NCBI RefSeq assembly: GCF_019925205.1
Contig: NC_083560.1
Coordinates: forward strand, 96,376,083-96,440,082
Source of the DNA: Metopolophium dirhodum
Lineage: Eukaryota > Arthropoda > Insecta > Hemiptera > Aphididae
Length of the DNA stretch: 64,000 nt
Direction: 5' to 3'
The notes under the pieces were generated by a model. It was not told the origin of the DNA. It saw nothing but the letters and a program-made list of their open reading frames with translations, and searched no databases. This document shows positions 1 through 14,223 of this stretch, piece after piece. Numbering within the stretch: the stretch's first letter is position 1; the number at the start of each line of letters is the position of its first letter. Both the position numbers and the translations under genes were made by a program.

Positions 1-355
1 TGTTAAAAAATTAAGCTGATTAGTGATCATTATTAAATTGGAAAGTGTGATCAAATTTCGTTTGTTGATTTATTGGCTAGTTGCAAATATTATCCAGCGA
101 TTTTTTAAATACTCAATATTTTTATATCACTGCCTCCGACAACATGCTTAATAGAAAGATTGTTCAGTACATTAAGAAGAGTAAAAACGTGGCGTTGGTC
201 GACTATAGGTGAAGATTTGTTTAAATGGGTTGTGTATGATGAGCCTTCATCGTGAAAGAATGAACATAAACAAGAATATTTTCATTCAGGATGTCATTAA
301 CAAGTTTGGAATGAAACGAAGAAATGTACAATTCTTATTTATTAATACCGAATAA
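1..355 (+). pseudogene. hAT transposase C-terminal remnant, left copy
   Basis: Translating the plus strand from about 130 gives LPPTTCLIERLFSTLRR, the start of a hAT dimerisation domain, then KTWRWST. After a stop near 249 the frame shifts and continues as MSLHRERMNI and KFGMKRR up to a stop at 353-355. Upstream pieces (CDQISFVDLLASCKYYPAIF, about 45-105) fit the region just before this domain but carry stops. The order and motifs match the C-terminus of the hAT group often named 52-kDa repressor-like. It is a pseudogene, cut by the window edge. The same family lies inverted at 61400-61800, where the dimerisation domain is missing. Confidence 0.75.
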
Positions 356-733
356 TATATTTGACTGTATTACTTGATTTTCCATTTTTTTTTTTCTATA
401 ATTATGAACTCTTTCACTAATTACTAACTATATATATAACAATATGAGAGGTTAATATTTAGTATTAGCATAACAGTATATTTACATTTATATGTAAAAA
501 TAACACTAAATCTTTAGTATCTTACAATTGAGAATTTTTTTACTTTGCCCCTCCTAAAACTTTATACTATAAACATACAAGTTAATTCAAATAAAATACT
601 CACCAACACTTTAATTAGGTAGTCATTTATTTTTTCATTCAGCGTTATTTTCAGAGCATGTCTTATAAAATTATCAGCTACAGGCTAAAATTGCATCTTG
701 TCAAATGACAATTCTATGATAAAATATCAATAT
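1..733 (+). repeat. Left arm of a 61-kb-spaced inverted duplication
   Basis: Bases 1-105 and about 462-733 are the reverse complement of 61105-61497 with few differences. The left copy has about 360 extra bases (roughly 103-461, the hAT C-terminus) that the right copy lacks. The right copy has about 24 bases at 61268-61292, including GGGCGCTCATAGGC, that look like a hAT terminus and are missing on the left. The shared sequence runs past that terminus, so the duplicated unit includes flanking DNA and not just an element. Confidence 0.75.
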
Positions 734-899
734 TATCAGCTTCACATTTATTCCAAGTTGTATCCCAGTTAGAGTCAGGTACCTAGTTACTATTAATAAT
801 TACACCTACCTTATTAATAATTAATAATAATTAGAATGGAAATCTAGAAATTAAGTACCCATATAGCAAAGGGATATTTAATACATATTCTATGTATAT

Positions 900-1430
900 G
901 AATTTTTTTATATTGATATCGGTTAAATATCTCAAATGGCACTGTAGAAAATTTTTAGATATCAATGAGATATTGAATGTATGTCTTATGAACCAAAAGT
1001 TCATAACTGGTGTATATATGAATTAAGATATCTATTCAATATTTCTACTATAATAACCAAGAGATATCTCACATATATTTAACCATTGTTTTATGAATAT
1101 TGATTTGTGTTACAAAATATATCTGTAAGATGTCAATAAAATAACCGTAGAATATTTTTGGATATCAATGAGATATTGAATGTATGTCTTATGAACCAAG
1201 AGTTCACATCTGGTGTATATACAAATTACGATATCATCTTTTCATTAATTATTTCTACCGTAATAATAGCCATCATAAGAAAATATATTTATTGATTTTT
1301 TTTATAAAAATAACTATAATATACACCTATATATATTCTGTAAGATATCAACAACATATATAAGTATATAACTGTAGATCATTTTTAAATATACATGATT
1401 ATATTTTCAATTCAATATATATTTTATGTA
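900..1430. repeat. Left subterminal repeats
   Basis: About 88 bases at 945-1032 recur at 1147-1233 (period about 201), with shared stretches such as GATATCAATGAGATATTGAA and TATGTCTTATGAACCAA. The GATATC-rich texture matches that of the right end. hAT-1 is inserted at the inner edge of this block. Confidence 0.75.
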
Positions 1431-1432
1431 TA

Positions 1433-4400
1433 CAGTGGCGGCGCCAGGGGTGGGCCAGGGTGGGCCCGGGCCCACCTTAAAAAGTCTCGGGCCCCCCCTG
1501 TGGCCCACCCAAAAAATTAAATTTAATCATATTAGAATACTAAAAAATATCTCACGAATAAATCATGATTTAGTAAAATATGAAAGTATTAAGTCATAAT
1601 AAATGGCGTGAACAACATTTTGAATGGGTTGAAAACTTGAAAACTATGCACTATGCTTGAAAGCCTCATAGATAACGTGTATTTTCCAGCGGCTGAATAC
1701 GAAAATAATAAATTATACTTATTAGTTATTGTAAAATATTTATCTATGTTATTAATAATTTTGTTGAAAATTCCATGAACTACGCCAACTGTGGGCTTAG
1801 AATGCTTAGATTATTAACCAACTATGATAAAGAAAATACAAGGGAAAACATTCTATTTGTAGATACTTTTGAAATATTGCATTGTCTTGTGAGTTGTAAC
1901 TTGTAAGAATCAGTAACAGTTTTATCGACGGCGATGCGCGAGGTACTGTTATCTACAATTTACTGTATATTTTTAATTTTGTAAAACCGTTTATTCGTGT
2001 ATGTAGTTTATACTATTCTATGTTTTCCATTTTGTGGTCATTTGACAGTTGATTTTGTTCTTGATTGTTACTAAACTGTTGTTTAAGGTATTTTACTACT
2101 ACGATTTTTCGGTATTTTACAAAGTAGTCAAACAATTCAGCTACGACTTTTTATTACTTATTCATTGTTATTTATAATTAACATTTATTAAATCAATATT
2201 TAATTAATTAATTATTTAAACGTTTTTACTCGTCGTCATGTCAGAAAGCAATATCGAAAATGAGACTATCAAAACAAAAAACGTCAGATCTATAAAATCT
2301 TTTTTTTTTGCGCCTAAAAAGATAAAATTGGAAGTAAACAAAGCATCTAATTTTGATTCTCCTTCTGATGGTAAGTTTTTTAAAATAAATATTATGAGAA
2401 TTAATAATTAATATTAAATCAAACCTAATGACCATTTTAGCAATAAATTCGAAAACTACAAATGTAAATAAAAATATTCATCATTCGACTGTAATGACGA
2501 TTGAACATGATACAACTAATGCAGAGTTTTCAAAATCATTTAAAAAGTGAGTTGACAATTTTTTTCCAAATGATTTTTGGTATAATATATTATGTTATTA
2601 TTTATAACTAAGGCTGTGAATTTAATGCACTATAAATCTTAAAAATTCATTAAAAATATCAAAAAAAAAAAAAAAAAATGCAATATAAAATGCCAAAAAT
2701 GATAGAATATTATACATTAGTACATTATATTTTACATGCATAAAAATGTGTTTATTTAATAATAAAAATATTAATTGAATTTAAATTTTGTATAATGCTA
2801 TTCACCTTAAACATTTTTCAAATAAAATAAACCGTACTATAGTTTATAACATACCATTTAATTTGAACTTGTTTAGTAATACAAATGAACAACCTAATCA
2901 AGAACTTGAAAAATCAAATTATTCATCTTCATCTAGTACCTGTAGTAGTGTTGACTTATGCAGGTAAATTAATCATACCTTTAATAATTATTAATTAATA
3001 CCTAATGTTTAATAGCTTACTTAGGAATTTATATTGAATAATTTTTTTTTTCAATCTAGTTCAAGCTATGAAAGTGCTGATGAAATTGATGAATCTATTT
3101 TTACAAACTGTGAACCAGAATTAGAGTACATAGTCAAGCCTCAAAGCCTTCGTACAGTTCCTGGTCCTTATGATATTTCACAAACCATCGATGAAGAGCC
3201 ATATCAACCAAATTTAAAGAACTATCCTAAGACTACCTATGGTACTGGCCGGACAAAGAGGACCAGAAGTTTTCAATTTTGTTGGTATGACCAATTTAAG
3301 TGGATAGAATATAGTCAAAGTGAAAATGCTGTATATTGTTTTCCTTGTAGGTTTTTTTCACTTAAACAAAAGAACGATAGTGATAGTATGTTTATAAGTA
3401 CAGGTTACACTAATTGGAAAAATGCAATGTCTAGTAGGGGTTTTTTGAGACATGATAATAGTGATGAACATAAAAACTGTACTATTTCATGGGTAGAATT
3501 TAAAAAAAACAAATTAAACAAGACTTCAGTGTTATCAAAATTAAATAATCATCATGCTAGTATTGTAATTGAAAATAAAAAATATATGGAAGCAATAATA
3601 ATTTCTTTAAGAATGTTAGCTATTCAGGGTATTGCCTTCCGTGGACATCTTGAAAATGAATCTAGTATAAATCAAGGAAATTTCTTAGAGTTGATGAAAG
3701 TTATTTCTCTTTTTGATAATGTTGTTAAAAAGAAAATTAATGGCCCAAAAAATGCTAGGTATCTTCATCATTCAATACAGAAAGAATTAATTCACATCAT
3801 GGCTAGTATGATAATAAATAAAATATCTTCTGAACTAGACAAATCTATGTATTTTGCAATAATGATAGATGAAACTAAGGATATTACAAAAACTGAACAA
3901 TTATCAGTTGTCGTTAGATATTATTATAACAATGAAATTAAAGAGCGATTTTTAGGGTTTACTCCACTAAAAAATTTAGATGCAAACACATTATTTAATC
4001 ATATTCAAGTAAAATTAAATAAATGTAAGATTGATATAAATAAATGTGTTGCACAGACATATGATGGAGCTAATGTTATGAGAGGCTCAATTAATGGAGT
4101 TCAAGCTTTATTTAAAAATAAAGTTCCTCATGCTGTTTATATTCATTGCCACAATCATCGTCTTAATTTAGTTCTTGTAGATGTAGCAAAAAATGTTGAT
4201 GAAGTAAATTTTTTCTTTAATTTTATACAAGATTTATATAATTTTATATCTGGATCTTCAATTCATTCTAAGTTCATTGAGCTTCAAAAACAAATTTTAA
4301 AAATTCCAAAACCAATTGAACTTAAAAGATTATGCCTTACTCGTTGGTCATCTCAAATTCATACATGTCGAGCTGTTAAAGCTACTTTGGAAGTTATACT

Positions 4401-6032
4401 GTTGTTATTATATAAGATTTCAAATGAAAAAAGTATGCGTTCCTCAGAAGCTACTGGTTTACTTAAGAACATAGATTTTAAATTTATATATTTATTACTT
4501 TTTTTTAATGATTTACTTTCCCAAATTAACTTGTTGACCAAATATTTACAAGATAAAAATGCTGATATGGCCAAAGCAATTATATTAATGAATTCTCTTA
4601 AAGAACATTTTTGTGAAATAAGAAATGATCTAAGTTATCATTCAAAATTATATAGTGAATCCAAATTAATGGCAAATAAATTAAATATAAAACACCCTTC
4701 TGCACAAAATAAAGAAAAAAATAGAGTTAAAAAATTACCCAAACATTTGCAACAATTTATAGTTGAAGGTAGTTCATTGGAAAGTTCAGTATTAGGTTCA
4801 GAAACTGATTTTCGAAAAAACCTTTATTTAATTATTATAGATAAAATCAATGCTGAACTAAGTAAAAGATTTTCTAATAATGAAGATTTATTGATAGGAA
4901 TTAGTGTATTGGACCCAAGAAATAGTAATTTTTTGGATAAAAATCTTATTCATCCATTTGCTTTATCTTATATGTGCGATATTGATTCTTTAGATTCTGA
5001 ATTAAACATTATTAGAAAATCAATAAAACAATTTGAATTAAAATACCATTCTATAAAAACTATTTTTCAATTTCATAAATTTTTATTGGATTATCAATTA
5101 GCATTTTTTGAATTATATAAGTTATGTACTATTGCAATTACAATACCTGTGTCTTCAGCAGCATGTGAAAGAACTTTTTCATGTATGAAAAGAATTAAAT
5201 CATATTTGAGAAATTCTATGCTTCATGACAATCTATCTAGCTTAAGTATAATTGCTATAGAAAAGTCTGAAGCAAAATCATTAAATATTGAGGATATAAT
5301 CAATATTTTTGCTGAAAGTCATAATAATAGAAGAATTTTATTAAAATAAATTATTTATATTATTATGTATTTTATTGCTGTTTTTCTTAACTTACCTACA
5401 TGTGTTATATAGGTACTTATATAATATATTATTATCTTATCGTTTTTATTATTTCCAATTAATTTTAAACAAATAATTAATATTAAAAGTTTTTAATTGT
5501 TTAATTTAAACTTTAAACAGTTGTTTTTTATTTTATCTTAAAATATTATATTTATTTATATAGTTTTTTTTTTTATATATAATAAAATATGTTCATTGAT
5601 TGTTTATTTAAATTGGTATTATTACATAATATAATGTTTATTGTCAGTTTAAAATATTTGTAGTTTTGTTTTTATGGTTATAGAAACTCAATTGTACTAC
5701 AGTTTTATTGATGCATGATGGTGTAATTGGTATTGAGTGTAATTTTGGGTTAGGGAGTATAAAAATTAAAAAGTGTTTACATAAATATATATTTTGTTAG
5801 GAAATAAATACTATTAATACATGTTTACGAATCATTGTTTTATAGTAAGTTTACACGATGTACTGTAAAAAAATTGAAAAATTGGAAGTTGACCCTCCCC
5901 ATCCCCCCTCTGCAAAAGTGCCTGTCGTCAATATTGTTTTTATATATATATCAAGTCAACAATTTGGCCCTCCCTAAAAAATTTGGGCCCCAGTCTGGCC
6001 CACCTGGTATTAAATTTCTGGCGCCGCCACTG
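1433..6032 (+). mobile_element. hAT-1, complete hAT transposon
   Basis: The ends are CAGTGGCGGCGCCAG at 1433-1447 and its exact reverse complement CTGGCGCCGCCACTG at 6018-6032. A perfect 8-bp duplication, TATGTATA, flanks it at 1425-1432 and 6033-6040; 8 bp is the hAT size. The element is 4600 bp and carries one transposase gene on the plus strand with an open frame across four exons. Clean ends, clean TSD and an unbroken gene suggest recent insertion. It sits inside the subterminal repeats of the larger 853-15484 element. Confidence 0.95.
2238..5349 (+). CDS. hAT-1 transposase (TTF/ZMYM1-like), four exons
   Basis: I assign exons 2238-2370, 2441-2546, 2877-2963 and 3060-5349. All introns are GT-AG and the phases agree, giving 871 aa ending at TAA 5347-5349. 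The N-terminus is charged and serine-rich (IKSFFFAPKKIK). Next comes a TTF-type zinc finger (FQFCWYDQFKWIEY, YCFPCRFF), then a DUF4371/RNase H-like core with IDETKDITKTEQ, QTYDGANVM, CHNHRLNL and the conserved CLTRW. The hAT dimerisation domain ends the protein (SAACERTFSCMKRIKSYLR). The role is cut-and-paste transposition of its own element in the nucleus. The single long frame from 3034 begins in intron 3, so that ATG is probably not the real start. There is no stop or frameshift in the spliced frame. Exon borders are inferred, not tested. Confidence 0.88.
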
Positions 6033-6479
6033 TATGTATATATTTAATATAATAATATGTGATATTAATCTAATTAGATAATAAGATAGTGTATATATAT
6101 TATTCAAATAAAGATATTTATTATTACCAATTCCATAAAATTAACATAATAATAATTATTATTACATCAATTAATAAATGATTAACATTTATGAGTTCTA
6201 TTGAATTAAGTTTTAATTATATAATGTAAAATTAAATTTGAACTGATAGTGTAAATATATTATGAGCCTTATTTATAGCCTAAAAATACAAAATGCAAAT
6301 AAAAATAAAAATATACCAATTAATAGTATAATATGCCCTCATTATATTGAAACTCTTTTATATATTATAGCAGCCGCAGCATAAAAAAAAATAATAAACT
6401 TTTAATATAATTATGTTTAGGTACATTATAGCACCTATAATTAATTGAAATTAACATAGAAACCTAAAAACAAATGTTA

Positions 6480-8976
6480 TAAAAAAAAATAATAGTGTAT
6501 CAACTATTATTACAGCTGTTGGTTTTTTTTCTCCAGCCTTCCCTTAGCACTGGTGAGCCATTTTCCTATAGCTGTAATTACCTCATCATCACAGCAGCTT
6601 TTGAACTTTGACTTTTTGATAGCCTCTAAATAACAGCAAAAGTTTAATAAACAATTATTCTAGGTTATGTCTAGGTATATTATTATACAAAAAAAAATTA
6701 TTTTAATTAAATTACCAAATATTGCTTTATTTATAGATAAAATTGAAAAATTATTTTTATTTCTTAGTCCGTAGTAAGTATATTCAGTTAATACTTTATC
6801 TGTAAACACCTTTTTCAAAATTTTATATATCATATTTGGCAATGATTTTCCACCAGTTCTGGCTAATTCACACACCTATAAATAATTAAAAAAAAAATCA
6901 ATATATTGATTATAGCTGGTAATAATTAAAAATCTTACAATAAGTTTTTGAAAAGAATTGTCTGATTTCATTTTGTCTTCCATATAATTAATTCCGTTTA
7001 TATCAGATATTGGCCAATTTGACACAAAATAATCTATTTCAAAATTACTTTCATCAGCTGCAGCTGTCAGAGATCTACTAAATTGCGAGTTATTAAACAA
7101 TTCAAATAGTTCTTCCTGTCTATTAGATATCTTGCATACCTCTACTTTTAAAAATGCCAAATAGTTTATAATAGTTTTTTGAAATTCTATAAAAAAAAAA
7201 TACATTTAAAAAATAATAACAATAATTTATAATCATATAGAAGTACAATCAATTTTATATACTTTCATTATTCGCAGTCTGCAATAGTGATGAAGAAATA
7301 TCCTGTTGTATGTAAGAATAATTTGAAGTATCAACTGAAAAATAAAAATCACAATATTTGTATTAAATATCACGAACATAAAAATAAAAATTGAATTGTG
7401 TTGACATTTTACACGTACTAGCTGGGTTTGGTAGTGTTTCATTTTTTTTTTTTTCGTTATTATTGGTGGTAGGTAGTACTACCATTTTTGAAGAATTTAT
7501 AACATGTTTAGAATTATCATCTGCATTATTTGACTCATCATCGCCATAATCTAACAATAAATAAATTAAAATTCTTTAAATTGTAATAACTGTGTAGATT
7601 ATTCAGTAAAAATATATTAAAAATGCATAATTTACCGTTCATCAATTCATCACGATCAAGAATATCTGAAAAAGTAAATTACAATGTTTAGAATAATTGA
7701 AGAGGAAACTTTTTCAAACATCCAAATTAGTTTGAAATGTTTACAATTTTAATATACAATTCATATTATATTATGTAATATAATATCACTTTTATTGTTA
7801 TGTTATATCACATATTATATTGGACCTATATATTATGCATGTATAAAATATTAAAATACCTGATATATCAAATAAATTATTATTCCCATCATCATTTTCA
7901 AGAAGAATATTTTGATTGGTAATAAGTGATGGATTGTAATCTTTATCAAGATCAGCATCATCTGCAATTGATGCTATATAAATAAAATAAATAAATATAG
8001 ATTTAACTTATTTGGTTTTTTAAACCATAATATATTATAGTCATTATCAATATAAATAATTGATATTCATTATTGAATAACATAGACTCACAAATCTCTG
8101 AAGAACATTGATCGTTATCAACATCATTATTACAATCAATTAACAGGTGACATACTGCGGTTGGAAGACTTATCTTTCTTATTTATTTTTTTTTTTCATT
8201 GATGTTTTGTTTCTTAAATATTTTTAAATCTGGTGAATCTAATAATGTTGTATTCGGTCTTTTTAAAGAATTTCCTGGTGTTTTAGCAAAGGTTGATTTT
8301 CTTTGTAAATCAGTAACAGATGCTAAAACAAACAATAAAATAATATGTGATATCATTAGGGTTTTAAAATGTCATGAATACAGTGTAACAATATAATTAA
8401 TATTATGAATTTGGAATGTACAACAAATAGATATTTTTAAAAGCAATGATTTTTTTATAGTTAGGTCTTATAGTTAAATTTCATTATGTTTTTTTTTCAG
8501 GAGAGAAGGTGTATTTACTACCTGACGGTTTTGAAAACTTGTTTTGTTTTACTGTGGTGGTTGTTGATTTTTTTGGTTTGTAACTTCAAATGGTTGTTTG
8601 AACATCAAAGTCATCCAGATCAGAAGTATACAGTCCCCGTTTTGCTTTGTCTAGTGCATCAGTAAATGATACTATATAAAAATAAACAAAACATAAATAT
8701 CTAATCCTATTATTTAATAATATAATAGGTATAGCTAGGTACCAATTATTATCTATTTAATTATTTACATAAATTAAACTTACATATGTTTGTTGAAAGC
8801 ACTCGACAGTCATAATATGAAAAATCATATCCATTAGGCCTTGTTTTATTTGCTCGATACTTGGCAATTTGCGCATCATTATTTGGCCATGCGCATTGAG
8901 TGCTATTATGATTAAGCCAATCCGTAGGAACGGGCTCCACTGAATCATCGGTTATAAAGTGAACAATGGTCCACAT
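6480..8976 (-). pseudogene. DUF4806-type transposon protein, multi-exon, probably broken
   Basis: Exon 1 (8976-8784) starts MWTIVHFITDDSVEPVP and contains CAWP and NKTRPNGYDFSYYDCR, the N-terminal pattern of insect DUF4806 proteins; it ends at GTAAGT. Exon 2 (from 8671) reads SFTDALDKAKRGLYTSDL and meets an in-frame TGA. A further piece near 8322-8190 (TDLQRKSTFAKTPGNSLKR) ends in a poly-A run with a stop. The DUF4806 core is in exons about 7189-6942 (WPISDINGINYMEDKM), 6873-6715 (RTGGKSLPNMIYKILKKVF, YTYYGLRNKNNFS) and 6627-6480 (CDDEVITAIGKWLTSAK). DUF4806 proteins accompany transposases in insect genomes; their function is unknown to me. The exon 2 stop suggests a pseudogene, though a missed splice site could explain it. 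Confidence 0.65.
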
Positions 8977-9391
8977 TTTTGATATTTAATATATCTTAGT
9001 TGTTAACTTATTAACTGCAACTATTAGCAGGTATAACAGGTACTATTAAATACAAAATAAAAATTACTTAAATTGATGTAATTAATTGTTTGACAAGAAT
9101 ATTTTTAAATTAAAATAATAGTAATCATATGAATTTATACTTATAATATTGGTACACATATAATAGATATCCTATTATGAAATATAATACTATCACTAAA
9201 ATAAAACATTTTTATAAAAGAAAAGTATAAAAATAAATTTCCCTATCAAGGTAAATTGATATAATGTTGAATGCGAGATTAAATGTAAAAATTAAAAATT
9301 AAAACTTGCAGGATACCTACAACTTGAATTAAGTTATTTAAAAGTTAATAAAATAGATACTATAGATTATGTGGGTACTTAGAATGATGCA

Positions 9392-11554
9392 TTAATAGTT
9401 GTTATTAAAATGAATGATTGGATAAGCAACATTCAAGTCGTTAATTGTTAGGATCATATATTTAGTCACCACATCTTCAATATTCCAAATTCTTATTTGC
9501 TTAGAGAATTTTTCTACTTTATAAATGCCTAGTTTTTCACTTTTTAATGGTTTGGAAAAAAAGCTACCAATTTTTTCAAATTGTCTTCCTAATAGAATCA
9601 ACTTCTGTAGATCTTGACTATAGCAAATATTTAAGACTTTAATAATTATAAATATATTTTCTATTTTCAAGCCAACATATGAATTAGGAGCAGAATGGGT
9701 TTTAATTTTAATTTTATCTAATAATAGTATTTTATATTGAGGAGAAGAAGTTCCATCTATTAGAGGACCGTCACTATGCAAATATTGAAAGTTCTGGTTA
9801 AAATCATTTTCAAGTTTATCTACTAAGATGTTGGGTTTGAATTGTTCTTCACACCTTCTTACCACTTGTTGTAGCGGTTTATCATTTTTTCGAACCATTT
9901 TTTTTTAAATGGCTCATATAATTTTCAAATTTAAAACAGCTTACTGTATCAAGGGACCCATAGTTATCATAATCTTCAACCAAATGAATTAAGGCATGTA
10001 TATTAGCCGAAATAAAGTGTTTTCCATATAAATTTCCAAACTTTTGTACAAAATTAATCATTAGTGATTGAGCAAAAGATGATAAATTATTGTAATTAGG
10101 ACTTAGAAAGATAATCATCGCTACGTGTAAACACAAAACATGTTCATATAATTCTTTAGATACAATTGATTGAATAGCTATAGGCCCAATATACAATAAA
10201 AATAGCCTAAACTCAGTGGCTTTCCATCTCGGTAATTCTTCTAAAGATCTTGGTTTTCTTGCAAAATCATTAGGTATATTATATTTTAAAGACAAAAGTC
10301 TTTCTGAAATTTTCTTGATCAAATTGGGGTTTATTTTTTGTTTATTTACATCTCTACCTAAGCCATCTCCTCCTTTCCATAACATGATCATTTTTTTCAT
10401 AGCACCAAGACATACAACATGCATATAGTCTAAACTAAAATTCTTTACTATATTAAGAGAAGGGATATTTAATATTTCTGTTGTATCATCACAGCTACTA
10501 TGATATTGTCGTTGAATTTTATTAACAAAATCATCATGAGTTCTTCTAGGACATTCTGTATCAGGGAAACAAACTCTTCTAAATAAATATTGACCTTGAA
10601 CTGTGCACCTAGTGCATGAAAAAAATCCCGTATGTGATTTTGTCTTAAGCAAAAATGATTTAGCTGGCATATCGCAACAAAAACAATCAATAACTAAATC
10701 TTTATGAACTGTGGTTAAAGTTTTATTGTTGAAAATATCTACATCAATACCATTTTGAATAAGGGCCTTTACTTCATCAACAAAATCTTTAATATAAATA
10801 TTACTATCACCAGGTTTGTTATGGCCCCAATAAATTCCAATAGGAAAAACAGTTTGATTGGTTTGCCTTATGTAACCTAGAATCGGCCAGAAACAACTAC
10901 CAGAACTCTTGGCTAATGGTAGGCCGTCTATTCCAATGACTAATTTAATTGTTTCTTCAGAAAATTGCTTATCTAAATGTTGTTTAATATTATAAGCTAC
11001 TCCGAAATGATAATAATACCCAGGAGAAACACTTTTCATTTCAACAGGCTTATTATACGAAACACTGGAATACATCTTATAGAAAGTTCTGCTCGTAATT
11101 GGAAGATCTTGAAAACATTTATGGCCTTTCAAAATTTTTAGCAATTTATCAAATGTACTATTGAGTACATTATTTTCAGAAGCCCATTGATACAAATTCT
11201 CAGTAATAATTGATTGTTTCAAAGATGAAATATGATCCAGATCACTATCTGTATCAGTACTATCCAGGGTACTATCAGTATTTTCAGGTTTTAAAAATGC
11301 ACTAATGGTATTTGCTTCACCATCAAAATTTGTATTAGAACAAGACGTAGAAGTTCAAATTGGAAATTATTTACTGTATTTGTAGTATCCTGAATAGTTA
11401 TATCATTAGGACTATTGCTAATTTCTGATGAAAGAGCAACAACGTTAGGTACTTGTGGGGAAGACGCATCTGCAAGTGAATGTTTAATTAAATTAATCTC
11501 GTTGATTATTCTTCTGCGTTTAGTTGATTTACTTAGACTATTTTGTCTTAGCAT
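9392..11554 (-). pseudogene. CACTA/Transposase_21-like transposase, frameshifted
   Basis: Three consecutive minus-strand frames make one protein: 11554-11291 (MLRQNSLSKSTKRRR, basic N-terminus), 11222-9882 (446 aa) and 9898-9392 (168 aa). The core has VIGIDGLPLAKSSGSCFWP and ILGYI, a cysteine pair region (CFCCDMPAKS, FSCTRCTVQG), and NFSLDYMHVVCLGAMKK. The layout recalls Transposase_21 of CACTA/EnSpm transposons and related animal transposases. The frame breaks near 11355 (FQF to TSTSCSNTNFDGE) and again in an A-run near 9898-9906, where SHLKK should run on into VRKNDKPLQQ. It lies just upstream of the DUF4806-type gene on the same strand. The class assignment is tentative; that it is a transposase is fairly secure. 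Confidence 0.7.
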
Positions 11555-14223
11555 GATAGCTGTAAAAATGTATTTTATGAAGAAATAATCTGAAATAGTG
11601 ACAAATATATGAATGTAAAATAAGCAAAATAGTATAGGTAGATAATATTATGGAGATCACAGCTGCAGTATTATTACAATATCATGTTTTATAGACTACC
11701 TTAGCTCTCAAATAATGCTAACAAGAACAAAATATTAATTATATAAATTTAAAATAGTAAATACTTTACGAGTCCACGACGTGCTTTACTGAATGTCGAC
11801 ATTAAAAAGATCTTTGAATCTTTTTATTCTTCGAAAATTATAACACTGTAATGATGTACGTGTGTGACACAATCAAATACGATGAATACGAAACGCACGG
11901 CAAAACAATAAATTATACGAGTACTAATGAGTACTAATGTAACGGCATAAGTAAACACAAGTCACAACAACTTACGATTCCACGTGCTTTACAAAATAAC
12001 TTTGAATACCGTAAATATTTTATTGATTATTCTTCTAAATGAATAGTTATAACATAACACTGTAATGTACGTGTATAACACAAACATATACGAAAGACGA
12101 AAAACACGGCACCACAATTATAAATGTATAATATGAGCTAGTACCTATCTATTATCTAATACTATGCACTATAGCTATGACAATAATACAATATGACATA
12201 ATTTAGTAACATATATTATTATAGCTGCATCTCATGGTATAAATAACATAACGGTAAGACCGTTATTGCATAGAATACTATAGAAACGACACTCCCCCCA
12301 CCACTTCACTTTTTTTCATTTTGGCAGCGGACTGATTGATGTTGTAAGCATAGCGGGAGAACATGAAGTTATAAACAGTATTCTATGGTTATTGTTTACT
12401 TGTTGGCGGTCAGATTATCATTAGGTACGAAAATAATATGCCATGAGTGATACTAGTATAATCAATTGTTCTGTGATAATATTATTATGCTTGACGTATA
12501 TACTATAGGTATAGTGACGAGCACGTACGCTATCGCGTCGATACGTCGATACGTATCGCACAGGCACGAACCAATAAAAGCAGATTTTAACGATCATACC
12601 TTTATCATTTTAAAAAGTATAACTGATGCAGGTACTCGAAGCAATATAATATTATTATATTATCTTTAATACGCCTATATGAATATAATATAAGGCGACA
12701 TTCATTTTCAACCATACGCATTTGTGTCTAAATCCCATAACCATACACAGATGAACCACATATTAATACTATATTATGTATTAGTTACCTGCACTACGGC
12801 AGACGTATTGTTGCGTACCTACGTTAGACGTTTTGTACACGATTCAAGATATTTAGATGTACTATAAGGTATTATAGTATATAATTATATACCTACTATA
12901 ATTTCTATAAATTTGCTTTTATATTTATTGCACAAATTCAAACGGCCCGTGACGATATTATAAAATTAGAAATATCTATAGGTGAAAATTATTTTAATAA
13001 GCTTTTCAGAATAACAAAATATCTTACAATTTTTAAGTATATTAATATTTTATCAAAATGAACCGGTACTTATATATGTGGCCGGCAGTATACATTTTGA
13101 ATGTGGCCTGCAAGTTAAAAAATTAACTTAATGAGTTTAAAAAAAAATTTTTAAATTGTCCAGCCTTATTATATTGTGTATTTGAGTTATTTGAAATACA
13201 TTTTAACTTTTAAGTACTATTGTACTGAAAGTAAACAATATTTTTTTTAGATACATTCCTAGTGAGCAATTATATTGTTATAATGTATTAATCAATTATA
13301 TTAATATGATACTATATATAGTAGGAATTATAATATACACTATACTATACAGTGCATACTCTTTTCACTTGCATCCAAAATTATAATAATAGTATATTAG
13401 TATAGGTATGTTAATAAATGAATATTAGTTTCATTCAAAGATTAAAATGCGCTCAACTGCAGCTGAAGATAGGTAATCTTTTTTTATTTTCTATTTATTT
13501 ATCAAAAATCTAATTTATTCGAATCAGAGGGATTTGATCAGAGGGATTAAATATATTTAATAATAATTAGAAAAAAAGATAAAATTAAATACTTCTATTA
13601 TTGCTTATGGACTTACCTGCTGATTTTTTAACCATTTTTGATAAATTAAAATGTACTTAATAGGTAATATATAATTATTACATTTTTATAAATTATTATA
13701 TAGTAAAAACTAGGTAAATCGTTTACGATCACGTCATAATAATATACTGTGTCATCTACGCCGTCCACCAACCCACCATACCAATATAATCATAAATATA
13801 TTTTGTGAAAACGCGTGCACGATTATTGGTACATACCTGCTGCAGATAGCTATGATATATTAATATAGCTATAGCTATTAATATGTTATAATGTATTATA
13901 ATAAAATTTATATAATTAATCATTATTGAATTATTCGCTAAAAAAATATCTCACTATTATAGCTGATATGCTATTGCTGTATTATATTAAGTAATATTAT
14001 AATAATTGTATTATTGTATCATAAAATATATTTATAAATTATAAGTAAGCAAAATTGCACTTCAAATCAGTTTTTTGAATTATTTTTTCTAAAATTAAAT
14101 AGATATAAAATATAATATACATATTATATATGTTTGGTATAGTATATACGCATACACAATATATATTATAAAATGTTAACAATTATTAATATATAGAAAT
14201 ATAACTATATATGTATAGCTATA
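11555..14223. other. AT-rich stretch without recognisable gene
   Basis: Apart from a short moderately GC-rich part around 12290-12600, this is AT-rich sequence with no convincing coding frame on either strand. It lies inside the 853-15484 element, upstream of its transposase, so it may include the promoter and filler insertions. I recognise nothing specific. Confidence 0.5.

Noticed and set aside
2241..2435. Minus-strand 64-aa frame with hydrophobic residues
   Set aside because: It is antisense to exon 1 of the hAT-1 gene and has no motif.
12466..12669. 67-aa plus-strand frame
   Set aside because: No domain, no neighbouring exon; consistent with chance.
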